From Bradyrhizobium sp. ARR65 (GTDB lineage Bacteria; Pseudomonadota; Alphaproteobacteria; Rhizobiales; Xanthobacteraceae): a stretch of DNA of 38,565 nucleotides. The DNA is taken from contig NZ_AWZU01000020.1 of the NCBI RefSeq assembly GCF_000472385.1, positions 1 through 38,565 on the forward strand. The letters are read 5' to 3'. A program made the position numbers and the translations under genes. Within the stretch, counting starts at the first letter, position 1. Each line of letters starts with the position of its first letter. Positions 14,246 to 22,615 of this stretch are shown here, one piece after another. The notes under the pieces are model-generated. The model ran no database searches. It was not told the origin of the DNA and saw only the letters and a program-made list of their open reading frames with translations.

Positions 14246-15742
14246 ATGCGTTCAATCGGACATTTTATCGGCGGACGCGAGGTCAAGGGCACTTCAGGGC
14301 GGACTGGCGACGTTTTCGAGCCGATGACCGGGGATGTTCAGGCCAAGGTCGCGCTCGCCTCGAAGGCGGAAGTGCGTGCGGCGGTGGAAAATGCCAAGGC
14401 CGCGCAGCCGGAATGGGCCGCCACCAACCCGCAGCGTCGCGCACGGGTGATGATGAAGTTTCTCGAGCTGGTGCAGCGTGACTACGACAAGCTGGCCGAG
14501 CTGCTCGCGCGCGAACACGGCAAGACCATTCCTGACGCGAAGGGCGACATCCAGCGCGGCCTGGAGGTCGTCGAGTTTGCGATCGGCATTCCGCATCTGA
14601 TGAAGGGCGAATATACCGAAGGCGCCGGCCCCGGCATCGACATCTATTCCCTCCGCCAGCCGCTCGGCGTGGTCGCGGGCATCACGCCCTTCAATTTCCC
14701 CGCGATGATCCCGATGTGGAAATTCGCCCCTGCCATCGCCTGCGGCAATGCCTTCATCCTGAAACCCTCCGAGCGCGATCCCGGCGTGCCAATGCGGCTC
14801 GCCGAGCTCATGATAGAAGCGGGCCTGCCGCCGGGTATCCTGAACGTGGTCAACGGGGATAAGGAAGCGGTCGATGCGATCCTCGACGATCCTGACATCA
14901 AGGCGGTCGGCTTTGTCGGCTCGTCGCCGATCGCGCAATATATCTACGAGCGCGCGGCCGCGACCGGCAAGCGCTGCCAATGCTTCGGCGGCGCCAAGAA
15001 CCACGCCATCGTGATGCCCGATGCCGACATGGATCAGGCCGTGGATGCGCTGATCGGTGCGGGCTACGGCTCGGCCGGCGAGCGTTGCATGGCGGTGTCG
15101 GTTGCGGTCCCCGTCGGCAAGGCCACGGCCGATCGGCTGATGGAAAAGCTGATCCCGCGCGTGGAGTCCTTGAAGATCGGCACCTCGATCGATCCGTCGG
15201 CCGATTACGGCCCGCTGGTGACGCGCGAAGCGGTCGAGCGGGTGAAGAACTATGTCGAGATCGGTATCAAGGAAGGCGCGACGCTCGCGGTCGATGGCCG
15301 CGCCTTCAAGATGCAGGGCTACGAGGACGGCTTCTACATGGGAGGCTGCCTGTTCGACAACGTCACCAAGGACATGCGGATCTACAAGGAAGAGATATTT
15401 GGGCCCGTGTTGAGCGTGGTGCGCGCGCATGATTACAACGAGGCGCTGGCGCTGCCGTCGGAGCATGATTACGGCAACGGCGTTGCGATCTTCACTCGCG
15501 ATGGTGATGCCGCGCGCGATTTTGCGACCAAGGTCAATGTCGGCATGGTCGGGATCAACGTGCCGATCCCGGTGCCGATCGCCTATTACACGTTCGGTGG
15601 CTGGAAAAAGTCGGGCTTCGGCGACCTCAACCAGCATGGTCCGGACTCGATCCGCTTTTACACCAAGACCAAGACGGTGACCTCGCGCTGGCCATCCGGC
15701 GTGAAGGAGGGCGCGGAGTTTTCGATTCCGACGATGAAATGA
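14246..15742 (+). CDS. mmsA: CoA-acylating methylmalonate-semialdehyde dehydrogenase
   Basis: A 498-residue aldehyde dehydrogenase that converts methylmalonate semialdehyde to propionyl-CoA and CO2 with NAD+ and CoA, the last step of valine breakdown. Cys281 in GSAGERCMAVS is the nucleophile and Asn150 in TPFNFP the oxyanion residue. The usual general-base Glu site reads FGGAKNH (247-253), the hallmark of the CoA-dependent MmsA subfamily. ATG 14246 has GGAGG five bases upstream; the frame from 14099 adds a basic, unrelated leader. The valine genes ACAD, hydrolase and mmsB follow, separated by a repeat. Confidence 0.95.
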   Translation: MRSIGHFIGGREVKGTSGRTGDVFEPMTGDVQAKVALASKAEVRAAVENAKAAQPEWAATNPQRRARVMMKFLELVQRDYDKLAELLAREHGKTIPDAKGDIQRGLEVVEFAIGIPHLMKGEYTEGAGPGIDIYSLRQPLGVVAGITPFNFPAMIPMWKFAPAIACGNAFILKPSERDPGVPMRLAELMIEAGLPPGILNVVNGDKEAVDAILDDPDIKAVGFVGSSPIAQYIYERAAATGKRCQCFGGAKNHAIVMPDADMDQAVDALIGAGYGSAGERCMAVSVAVPVGKATADRLMEKLIPRVESLKIGTSIDPSADYGPLVTREAVERVKNYVEIGIKEGATLAVDGRAFKMQGYEDGFYMGGCLFDNVTKDMRIYKEEIFGPVLSVVRAHDYNEALALPSEHDYGNGVAIFTRDGDAARDFATKVNVGMVGINVPIPVPIAYYTFGGWKKSGFGDLNQHGPDSIRFYTKTKTVTSRWPSGVKEGAEFSIPTMK

Positions 15743-15773
15743 GAGGCAAGGCTCCCACTAAACCGCCTAGTGC

Positions 15774-15858
15774 CGTCATTGCGAGCGAGGCGAAGCACTC
15801 CAGAGTTGGTCCCGGGCAGTAGCTGGATTGCTTCGTCGCTTCGCACCTCGCAATGACG
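15774..15858. repeat. Palindromic intergenic repeat, 'CGTCATTGCGAG' family
   Basis: Arms CGTCATTGCGAG (15774-15785) and CTCGCAATGACG (15847-15858) are perfect complements. Inner sequences GGCGAAGCA and TTGCTTCG extend the pairing imperfectly. The element lies between mmsA and the acyl-CoA dehydrogenase and could form an mRNA stem-loop separating the two cistrons. Confidence 0.85.
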
Positions 15859-15895
15859 CAGACGTAGGCCAAAGCTGAAGGAACGTGGACAACGC

Positions 15896-17041
15896 ATGCA
15901 GTTCGCTCTGAACGAGGACCAGCTTGCGGTTCGTGACATGGCGCGGGATTTCGCCGCGGAAAAGATCGCGCCGCATGCCATCCGCTGGGACGAGGAGAAG
16001 CATTTTCCGGTCGAGGTCATGCGCGAGGCCGCCAAGCTCGGCATGGGCGGCATCTATATTCGCGACGATGTCGGCGGCTCTGACATGACGCGCTTCGATG
16101 CGGCGCTGATCTTCGAGGCGTTAGCGATGGGCTGTCCGACGGTGTCGGCCTTCATCTCGATCCATAACATGGCCTCGTGGATGATCGATGCCTTCGGCAA
16201 CGAGGCGCAGCGCAAGAGATGGCTGCCAAAACTCTGCACAATGGAGTATCTGGCGAGTTACTGCCTGACCGAGCCTGGCTCGGGTTCGGATGCGGCGGCG
16301 CTGCGCACCCGCGCCGTGCGCGACGGCGATACTTACGTACTGAACGGCCAGAAGCAGTTCATTTCAGGCGCGGGCGGCGGCGATCTCTATGTCGTGATGG
16401 TGCGCACCGGCGGCGACGGGCCATCGGGCATTTCGACGCTGGTCGTCGAAGGCGACACGCCCGGCGTCTCGCTCGGCGCCAATGAACGCAAGATGGGCTG
16501 GAACGCGCAGCCGACGCGCGCGGTGATTTTCGAGAACGCCCGCGTGCCGGTTGCAAATCGGCTGGGCGAGGAGGGTATTGGCTTCAAGATCGCGATGGCC
16601 GGGCTCGACGGCGGACGGCTCAACATCGCCGCCTGTTCACTCGGCGGGGCGCAGGCTGCACTCGACAAGGCACTCGCCTATATGAAGGAGCGCAAGGCGT
16701 TCGGCAAACGGCTGGATGAATTCCAGGCCTTGCAGTTTCGCATCGCCGACATGGCGACCGAACTCGAAGCAGCCCGCACCTTTCTCTGGCGTGCCGCGGC
16801 GGCGCTCGACCGCAAAGACCCCAATGCGACCATGCTCTGCGCGATGGCGAAACGCTTCGGCACCGATGTCGGATTCGAGGTCGCCAACCAGGCGCTCCAG
16901 CTTCATGGCGGCTATGGCTATTTGAGCGAATACGGCATCGAGAAGATCGTGCGCGACTTGCGCGTGCATCAGATCCTCGAAGGCACCAATGAAATCATGC
17001 GTCTGATCGTGGCGCGCAAGATGATCGAGGGCGCGCGATGA
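15896..17041 (+). CDS. Acyl-CoA dehydrogenase, isobutyryl-CoA dehydrogenase-like
   Basis: A 381-residue flavin dehydrogenase with the full domain order. It includes CLTEPGSGSDAAALRTRA (residues 123-140) contacting FAD and substrate, and LHGGYGYLSEYGIEK near the C-terminus. The canonical base is present: Glu362 in HQILEGTNEIMR. This contrasts with the dehydrogenase at 1669. Its place between mmsA and the 3-hydroxyisobutyryl-CoA hydrolase makes isobutyryl-CoA (valine pathway) the likely substrate, with electrons going to ETF. The stop overlaps the next start in ATGA. ATG 15896 follows GAAGGA at a longish spacing. Confidence 0.9.
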   Translation: MQFALNEDQLAVRDMARDFAAEKIAPHAIRWDEEKHFPVEVMREAAKLGMGGIYIRDDVGGSDMTRFDAALIFEALAMGCPTVSAFISIHNMASWMIDAFGNEAQRKRWLPKLCTMEYLASYCLTEPGSGSDAAALRTRAVRDGDTYVLNGQKQFISGAGGGDLYVVMVRTGGDGPSGISTLVVEGDTPGVSLGANERKMGWNAQPTRAVIFENARVPVANRLGEEGIGFKIAMAGLDGGRLNIAACSLGGAQAALDKALAYMKERKAFGKRLDEFQALQFRIADMATELEAARTFLWRAAAALDRKDPNATMLCAMAKRFGTDVGFEVANQALQLHGGYGYLSEYGIEKIVRDLRVHQILEGTNEIMRLIVARKMIEGAR

Positions 17042-18129
17042 CGACGGCTCCCGCGACGGAGGAAAACGAAGGGGACCTGGTCGTTCGCCGCGAAGGCTCG
17101 GCCGGCATCATCCGGCTCAACCGCCCGAAGGCGATCAATGCCATGACGCTGGAGATGTCGCTCGGGATCGATGCGGCGCTCGACCGCTTCGAGGCCGATC
17201 CTGCCGTCGCGGTCGTTCTGCTGGAAGGGGCCGGCGAGCGCGGCCTGTGCGCGGGCGGCGATATCCGCGGGCTCTATCAGAGCTCGAAGGCCGGCGGCGA
17301 TCTTGGCAAAGTGTTCTGGCGTCAGGAATACGTCATGAACGCGCGGATCGCGAAATATCCCAAACCCTATGTCGCGTTCATGGACGGGCTCGTCATGGGC
17401 GGCGGCGTCGGCCTGTCCGCACATGGCCGGCATCGCGTCGTCACCGAGCGCACCAAGCTGGCGATGCCTGAGGTGGGCCTCGGCTTCTTCCCCGATGTCG
17501 GCGGCACCTGGCTGTTGTCGCGTGCACCGGGCGAGCTCGGCACCTATTTCGGTCTCACCGGTCAGACGATGAACGGGCCGGATGCGATCTACGCGCGCTT
17601 TGGAGATGCGGTCGTGCCCTCAGGCAAGCTTGCCGAGCTGCGAGATGTCCTGACCAAGGTTCGACCGGGAACGTCGTCGGACGAGATCGCGTCGCTGATC
17701 GAAGGCTTTGCCACGGGCGAAACCTCCGGCCCCGTGGCAGCCTTGCGGCCGCGGATCGACAAATGGTTCGCCTTTGACCGCATGCAGGATATCCTGGCCG
17801 CCCTGCGGCAGGATGGATCGGACCTTGCGTTGTCGACGCTGAAGACTCTCGGCGAAAAATCGCCGCGCGGCATGGTGGTGACGCTCAAATTGCTGCGGCT
17901 GGCGCGAAGCGCGTCCTCGCTGGAGCACTGCCTGGTGCGCGAATATCGTGCCGCGCTCGAAGTGTTCCGGAGCGATGATTTTCGCGAAGGCGTGCGCGCC
18001 GCCGTAATCGACAAGGACCGCGATCCAAAATGGTCGCCCGCGGCAATTGAGGATGTCACGATGGAGATGGTCGCGCCTTATTTCGCCGAAATCGGCGCCG
18101 ACGAGCTGGTGTTCGATCCGGCCAGATAA
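17038..18129 (+). CDS. 3-hydroxyisobutyryl-CoA hydrolase
   Basis: A 363-residue crotonase-fold thioesterase that releases 3-hydroxyisobutyrate from its CoA ester, protecting the cell from methacrylyl-CoA. The diagnostic features are LCAGGDIRGLY (70-80), the MGGGVGLSAHG loop, and MPEVGLGFFPDVGGTWLLSR. In the last, Glu145 and Asp153 match the catalytic pair of the human enzyme. The extended C-terminal domain (DDFREGVRAAVIDKDRDPKW) separates hydrolases from ordinary hydratases, and the length is right. Translation is coupled to the dehydrogenase by a 4-base overlap. The 27-base gap before mmsB contains its ribosome binding site. Confidence 0.92.
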   Translation: MTTAPATEENEGDLVVRREGSAGIIRLNRPKAINAMTLEMSLGIDAALDRFEADPAVAVVLLEGAGERGLCAGGDIRGLYQSSKAGGDLGKVFWRQEYVMNARIAKYPKPYVAFMDGLVMGGGVGLSAHGRHRVVTERTKLAMPEVGLGFFPDVGGTWLLSRAPGELGTYFGLTGQTMNGPDAIYARFGDAVVPSGKLAELRDVLTKVRPGTSSDEIASLIEGFATGETSGPVAALRPRIDKWFAFDRMQDILAALRQDGSDLALSTLKTLGEKSPRGMVVTLKLLRLARSASSLEHCLVREYRAALEVFRSDDFREGVRAAVIDKDRDPKWSPAAIEDVTMEMVAPYFAEIGADELVFDPAR

Positions 18130-18156
18130 GATCGTTTTGAAGGGGAGGAGATCGAG

Positions 18157-19047
18157 ATGGCAACCGTCGCATTCATTGGCCTCGGTAACATGGGTGGACC
18201 GATGGCGGCCAATCTGGTGAAGGCCGGCCACAAGGTGGTCGCCTTCGACCTGGTGGAAGCCTTGCGCAATCAGGCGGAAAGCGACGGCGCCGCGATCGCC
18301 GACAGCGCCGTGTCCGCGGTGAAGGGCGCCGAAGTCGTGGTCACCATGCTTCCCGCCGGCAAGCACGTGCTCGTGGTCTGGAACGACGTCGTCCCCGCGA
18401 TGGATAAGGGCGCGCTGATCATCGATTGCTCGACCATCGATGTCGAGAGCGCCCGAGAGGCGCATACGCTGGCGGCCAAACACGGCATCCTCTCCATCGA
18501 CGCGCCGGTCTCGGGCGGCACCGGCGGCGCCAAGGCGGCGACGCTGACCTTCATGTGCGGCGGCGAGGAGAAGGCGTTTGCGGCCGCAAAGCCGGTACTG
18601 GAGAAGATGGGCAAGAAGATCGTGCATTGCGGCGGCGGCGGCGCAGGCCAGGCGGCCAAGATCTGCAACAACATGATCCTCGGCATTTCCATGATCGCGG
18701 TGAGCGAGGCCTTCACTCTCGCCGAGAAGCTCGGGCTCTCGCACCAGGCGCTGTTCGATGTCGCCTCGACGTCATCGGGGCAGTGCTGGTCGCTGACTTC
18801 CTATTGCCCGGTTCCGGGCCCGGTCCCGGCCTCGCCGGCGAACAACGACTATAAGCCCGGCTTTGCCGCGGCCTTGATGCTGAAGGATCTGACGCTGGCG
18901 CAGGATGCGGCCAAGGCTGCTGGCGCGGCGACCCCGCTCGGCAAGCACGCGCAGGAGATCTACAAGTCGTTTGAGGCCGCCGGTCACGGCGGGGTGGATT
19001 TTTCGGGCATTATCCGGCACGTTAGAAGCCTTGCCGGGACGAGCTGA
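18157..19047 (+). CDS. mmsB: 3-hydroxyisobutyrate dehydrogenase
   Basis: A 296-residue NAD(P)-dependent beta-hydroxyacid dehydrogenase that oxidises 3-hydroxyisobutyrate to methylmalonate semialdehyde, the substrate of MmsA. The Rossmann start FIGLGNMGGPMA (6-17), the substrate loop DAPVSGGTGGAKAATL (115-130) and catalytic Lys168 in GAGQAAKICNN are all present. The ATG is preceded by GGGGAGGAG. The stop overlaps the following ATG in TGATG. Its operon position completes the valine pathway. Confidence 0.95.
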   Translation: MATVAFIGLGNMGGPMAANLVKAGHKVVAFDLVEALRNQAESDGAAIADSAVSAVKGAEVVVTMLPAGKHVLVVWNDVVPAMDKGALIIDCSTIDVESAREAHTLAAKHGILSIDAPVSGGTGGAKAATLTFMCGGEEKAFAAAKPVLEKMGKKIVHCGGGGAGQAAKICNNMILGISMIAVSEAFTLAEKLGLSHQALFDVASTSSGQCWSLTSYCPVPGPVPASPANNDYKPGFAAALMLKDLTLAQDAAKAAGAATPLGKHAQEIYKSFEAAGHGGVDFSGIIRHVRSLAGTS

Positions 19048-20780
19048 TGACCACCTTTCAGGAAGCGCGCGCCTTTCTGCTGAAACATCGGACCGACTAC
19101 GAGGCGGCCGTCAAAGGTTTTCGCTGGCCTAACCCCACCCCGTTCAATTGGGCGCTGGACTGGTTCGATGCGGAGTTGGCGCGCAATCCCGAGAGCAGGG
19201 ATCGCGCCGCGCTGTGGATCGTCGATTCCGGCCAGAACCGCGAGACAAAGCTGTCCTTCGCCGCGCTGTCGCGCCGTTCCAACCAGGTCGCAAACTTCCT
19301 GCGCGCGCAAGGCTTGAGGCGCGGCGACCATCTGTTGCTGCTGCTCGGCAACGTCGTGCCGCTCTGGGAGACCATGCTGGCGGCGATGAAGCTGGGTGTC
19401 GTCGTGATCCCCGCGACCACGCTGCTGACGGCAGACGAGTTGCGCGATCGCCTCGATCGCGGCCGAGCGAAGGTGGTGGTAGCGGCGCAGGACCAGGTCG
19501 CGAAATTCGCGCAGCTCGGCGGCAGCGATCTGGTGCGCATTGCCGTTGGCGGAACCGCTCGAGACGGCTGGCTGCCGTTCGACCAGGCGGCGGCTTTCCC
19601 CGAGACATTTGCTCCGGATGGTCCGACGCAGGCCGACGACCCGATGCTGCTCTATTTCACCTCGGGCACCACGGCTAAGCCGAAGCTCGTGCGGCACAGC
19701 CAGCGCAGCTATCCGGTCGGCCATCTCTCGACCATGTATTGGCTTGGCCTGCAGCCCGGCGACGTTCACCTGAACATTTCTTCGCCCGGCTGGGCCAAGC
19801 ATGCCTGGAGCTGCTTCTTCGCGCCGTGGAACGCCGGCGCGACGGTGTTCGTGGTCAACCAGCCGCGCTTTGATGCCAAGGGCCTGCTTGCCACCATCGG
19901 CCGCTGCCGCGTCACCACGCTCTGCGCGCCACCGACGGTGTGGCGGCTGTTCATTCAGGAGCGGCTGTCCGATTTCAAGGTGAGCTTGCGCGAAGCCTGC
20001 GGCGCCGGCGAGCCGCTCAATCCGGAAGTGATCGATCAGGTGCGCGCCGCCTGGGGTCTGACCATCCGCGACGGCTACGGCCAGACCGAGACCGCCGCGC
20101 TTGCCGGCAACTCGCCGGGACAGAAGGTCAAAGTCGGCTCGATGGGCCGGCCGCTGCCCGGCTATCGCGTACAGATCATCGATCCCGATGGCTATCCGAC
20201 CACGGAAGGCGAAGTGACGTTGCTGTTGGGGGCCGATCGGCCCGCCGGCCTGATGCAGGGCTATCAAGGCGAGGACGGCAAGCTGTCGGGCGCCGACGGC
20301 GCGCTCTATCGCAGCGGCGACGTGGTGTTCGTCGACGACGAGGGCTATCTGACCTTCGTTGGCCGCTCCGATGACGTCTTCAAATCCTCCGACTATCGCA
20401 TCAGCCCGTTCGAGCTGGAAAGCGTGCTGCTCGAGCATGAGGCTGTCGCGGAAGCCGCCGTGGTGCCGTCACCCGATGCGATCCGGCTGGCCGTGCCGAA
20501 GGCGTATGTGCTGCTCGCCGCCGGCGCTGGGCCGTCGCGGGACACTGCCCTTTCGATTTTCCAGCATCTGCACAGCCATCTTGCGCCCTTTAAGCGGATC
20601 AGGCGGATCGAGCTCGTGACGGAATTGCCCAAGACGATCTCCGGAAAGATCCGCCGCGTGCAACTGCGGCGGCTGGAGCAGGACAACGACCGCCACGATC
20701 CGCTGCGCGGCATCGAATTCCACGAAGAGGATTTTCCGGAACTGCAGAAGCTGCGCCCCGCAGGAGCGGCGGAGCATTAG
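19047..20780 (+). CDS. AMP-forming acyl-CoA synthetase
   Basis: A 577-residue ANL-superfamily ligase that activates a carboxylic acid via acyl-AMP to the CoA thioester. Visible signatures are the P-loop TSGTTAKPK (205-213), the DGYGQTET motif (342-349), the hinge region GRSDDVFKSSDYRISP, and the adenylation Lys534 in LPKTISGKIR. The style is nearest medium-chain/acetoacetate-type synthetases, and it starts translation in overlap with mmsB. A role in making isobutyryl-CoA or another short/medium acid CoA is plausible. The true substrate is not deducible. It is followed by a 90-base repeat. Confidence 0.88.
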   Translation: MTTFQEARAFLLKHRTDYEAAVKGFRWPNPTPFNWALDWFDAELARNPESRDRAALWIVDSGQNRETKLSFAALSRRSNQVANFLRAQGLRRGDHLLLLLGNVVPLWETMLAAMKLGVVVIPATTLLTADELRDRLDRGRAKVVVAAQDQVAKFAQLGGSDLVRIAVGGTARDGWLPFDQAAAFPETFAPDGPTQADDPMLLYFTSGTTAKPKLVRHSQRSYPVGHLSTMYWLGLQPGDVHLNISSPGWAKHAWSCFFAPWNAGATVFVVNQPRFDAKGLLATIGRCRVTTLCAPPTVWRLFIQERLSDFKVSLREACGAGEPLNPEVIDQVRAAWGLTIRDGYGQTETAALAGNSPGQKVKVGSMGRPLPGYRVQIIDPDGYPTTEGEVTLLLGADRPAGLMQGYQGEDGKLSGADGALYRSGDVVFVDDEGYLTFVGRSDDVFKSSDYRISPFELESVLLEHEAVAEAAVVPSPDAIRLAVPKAYVLLAAGAGPSRDTALSIFQHLHSHLAPFKRIRRIELVTELPKTISGKIRRVQLRRLEQDNDRHDPLRGIEFHEEDFPELQKLRPAGAAEH

Positions 20781-20781
20781 C

Positions 20782-20872
20782 GCATGATCCGGACCCGGAG
20801 GGTCGCATCAGCGCAAAGTGGACACCGGTTTTCCTCGCGACAAACGCGAAGCGTTTGCGCTGAGATCATGCG
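20782..20872 (-). repeat. Interspersed repeat, 'GCATGATC' family, copy 2
   Basis: The reverse complement of this stretch aligns with 9832-9923: ATGATCT, AACGCTTCGCGTTTGTCG, AAACCGGTGTCCACT, and CCGGGTCCGGATCATGC. The two copies are in opposite orientation about 11 kb apart. It fills the gap between the acyl-CoA synthetase and MaoC genes, so it may be transcribed within the operon. Confidence 0.85.
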
Positions 20873-20896
20873 CCAATAGAGAGAAAATAGCAGAGA

Positions 20897-21376
20897 ATGA
20901 ACGAAGTCTGGAAGAAGCCGCCGATCTCCCTGGAAGCATATCGGAACATGGTCGGCCGTGAGATCGGCGTGTCCTCATGGCATCTGATCGATCAAAGCCG
21001 TATCAACCTCTATGCCGATGTGATCGAGGATCACCAATTCATCCATGTCGATCCGGAGCGGGCGAAACGCGAAACGGCGTTTGGCACCACGATCGCCCAT
21101 GGCTTTCTCACGATGTCGCTGATGAGCATCATGTCCTATGAGGTGATGCCCGTGATCGAAGGCACGACGATGGGCGTCAATTACGGCTTTGACAAGCTGC
21201 GCTTCATCTCGCCGGTGCGCGCGGGCTCGCGCGTGCGCGGGCGATTCACGCTCGCCGAGGCCAAGCTGCGCAAGCCCAAGGAGCTGCAGTCCCGCACCAA
21301 TGTCACGGTCGAGATCGAGGGCGAGGACAGGCCCGCGCTGGTCGCCGACTGGATCGGTCTCATTTATTTCAGCTAG
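20897..21376 (+). CDS. MaoC-family (R)-specific enoyl-CoA hydratase
   Basis: A 159-residue single hotdog protein of the MaoC/PhaJ family. The hydratase-2 motif is visible as DHQFIHVDPERAK, with Asp45 and His50 as the catalytic pair, followed by GTTIAHGFLTMSL, which lines the acyl tunnel. It would add water to a trans-2-enoyl-CoA to give the (3R)-hydroxyacyl-CoA. The downstream SDR resembles a (3R)-hydroxyacyl-CoA dehydrogenase, so the two may act in sequence. The ribosome binding site is weak (GAGAAAATAGCAGAGA before ATG 20897). Confidence 0.9.
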   Translation: MNEVWKKPPISLEAYRNMVGREIGVSSWHLIDQSRINLYADVIEDHQFIHVDPERAKRETAFGTTIAHGFLTMSLMSIMSYEVMPVIEGTTMGVNYGFDKLRFISPVRAGSRVRGRFTLAEAKLRKPKELQSRTNVTVEIEGEDRPALVADWIGLIYFS

Positions 21377-21383
21377 CTCTGCG

Positions 21384-21495
21384 GTCATTGCCGGGCTTGA
21401 CCCGGCAATCCATCATTGCTCAAAGGACTTCTAGATTTTTGATGGATGCCCGGGTCATCCCTGATCGGATCGCGGACAGGCGCCGGGCATGACGA
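21384..21495. repeat. Palindromic repeat, 'GCCGGGCTTGACCCGGC' family
   Basis: A perfect hairpin ATTGCCGGG-CTTGA-CCCGGCAAT (21387-21409) stands just after the MaoC stop and could work as a terminator-like stem. The element continues to GCCGGGCATGACG near 21495. Related copies occur at 22467-22586, 33949-34034 and, cut by the window edge, 38545-38565. Confidence 0.8.
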
Positions 21496-21521
21496 AAAAC
21501 GAACATCCGGGAATTGCACTC

Positions 21522-22439
21522 ATGACAATCAGGTTTGACGGACGCGTGGCCATCGTGACCGGCGCGGGCAATGGTCTTGGTCGGGCGCACGCGTTGGGGC
21601 TCGCCAGCCGCGGCGCCAAGGTCGTGGTCAACGATTTCGGCGGCGCGCGCGACGGCACCGGCGGCTCGCTCACGCCGGCGCAAGCCGTGGTCGAGGAAAT
21701 CAAGAAGGCCGGCGGTATGGCGATGGCCGACGGCGCCGACGTCTCCAATTTCGAACAGGTCAAGGCGATGGTCGACTGCGCGACCAAGGAGTGGGGCCGG
21801 GTCGATCTGCTCTGCGCCAATGCCGGCATCCTGCGTGACAAGTCCTTTACCAAGATGGAAGCGGCCGATTTTTCCAAGGTGCTCGACGTGCATCTGGTCG
21901 GCACCTTCTACTGCTGCAAGGCGGTGTGGGAGGGCATGCGCGAGCGCAATTACGGGCGCATCGTGCTGACCACCTCGTCCTCCGGCCTCTACGGCAATTT
22001 CGGCCAGGCGAATTATGGCGCGGCGAAATCCGGCATGGTCGGCCTGATGAACGTGCTCGCCGAAGAGGGGCGCAAGTACAACGTCCGCGTCAACACGATC
22101 TCGCCGACCGCGGCAACCCGCATGACGGAAGAACTGCTTCCGCCGCAGGCGCTGCAGCTCATGAAGCCGGAAGCAATCACGCCGGCGGTGGAATATCTGC
22201 TGAGCGAAGACGCGCCGACCCGCACCATCATGGGCGCGGGCGCCGGCTCGTTCGCGGTGATCAAGATCTTGGAAAGCGAAGGCATCAACCTGTCGGAATC
22301 GGAATGGACGCCGGATGCGGTCGCCGCGCACTTTGCCGAGATCGCCGACATGTCGAAGGCCAGGGCGCTGGAGGGAGCCTTCCAGCAGACGCAGAAATAC
22401 GTGGCACAAGCCGCGGCACGGCTGGGGATCAAGCTTTAA
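21522..22439 (+). CDS. Short-chain dehydrogenase, MFE-2-type (3R)-hydroxyacyl-CoA dehydrogenase
   Basis: A 305-residue SDR. The cofactor loop TGAGNGLG (13-20), an Asp after the second strand (VVNDFGG, 36-41), NAG (100-102) and the catalytic Ser153/Tyr165/Lys169 (TSSSGLYGNFGQANYGAAKSG) are intact. The sequence GGARDGTGGSLTPAQAVVEEI is characteristic of the dehydrogenase domain of peroxisomal multifunctional enzyme 2. Oxidation of (3R)-hydroxyacyl-CoA is therefore likely. ATG 21522 has GGGA ten bases upstream. An in-frame ATG at 21489 lies in the preceding repeat and is less likely. With the MaoC hydratase it could give a (3R)-route beta-oxidation module. Confidence 0.88.
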   Translation: MTIRFDGRVAIVTGAGNGLGRAHALGLASRGAKVVVNDFGGARDGTGGSLTPAQAVVEEIKKAGGMAMADGADVSNFEQVKAMVDCATKEWGRVDLLCANAGILRDKSFTKMEAADFSKVLDVHLVGTFYCCKAVWEGMRERNYGRIVLTTSSSGLYGNFGQANYGAAKSGMVGLMNVLAEEGRKYNVRVNTISPTAATRMTEELLPPQALQLMKPEAITPAVEYLLSEDAPTRTIMGAGAGSFAVIKILESEGINLSESEWTPDAVAAHFAEIADMSKARALEGAFQQTQKYVAQAAARLGIKL

Positions 22440-22466
22440 CTGCTCGGACGCGGCCACATTCTCCGC

Positions 22467-22586
22467 CGTCATCGCCGGGCTTGACCCGGCCATCCACGAA
22501 AGGCCACTGGAGGGAAGGCGTGGATGCCCGGCCCTTCGCCTCGCCGAGGGGGCTTCGGCCCGCAGGCGGGACAAGCCCGGGCATGA
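22467..22586. repeat. Palindromic repeat, 'CCGGGCTTGACCCGG' family
   Basis: CGTCATCGCCGGGCTTGACCCGG opens the element (22467 onward) and ACAAGCCCGGGCATGA closes it. Inner segments CATCCACG and CGTGGATG pair. The repeat lies between the SDR and flavoprotein genes and ends 27 bases before the latter. Confidence 0.8.
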
Positions 22587-22615
22587 GGACCCTTTGTGGC
22601 TCTGCACGGTGCATG

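Noticed and set aside
14294..15637. 447-codon minus-strand frame opposite mmsA
   Set aside because: Antisense shadow of mmsA; no ribosome binding site and no recognisable domain.
18984..20438. 484-codon minus-strand frame opposite the acyl-CoA synthetase
   Set aside because: Shadow frame; no domain recognised.
21926..22612. Upstream extension of the flavoprotein frame through the SDR gene
   Set aside because: It is out-of-frame read-through of the SDR and a repeat; the flavoprotein sequence begins at the Met codons near 22613.
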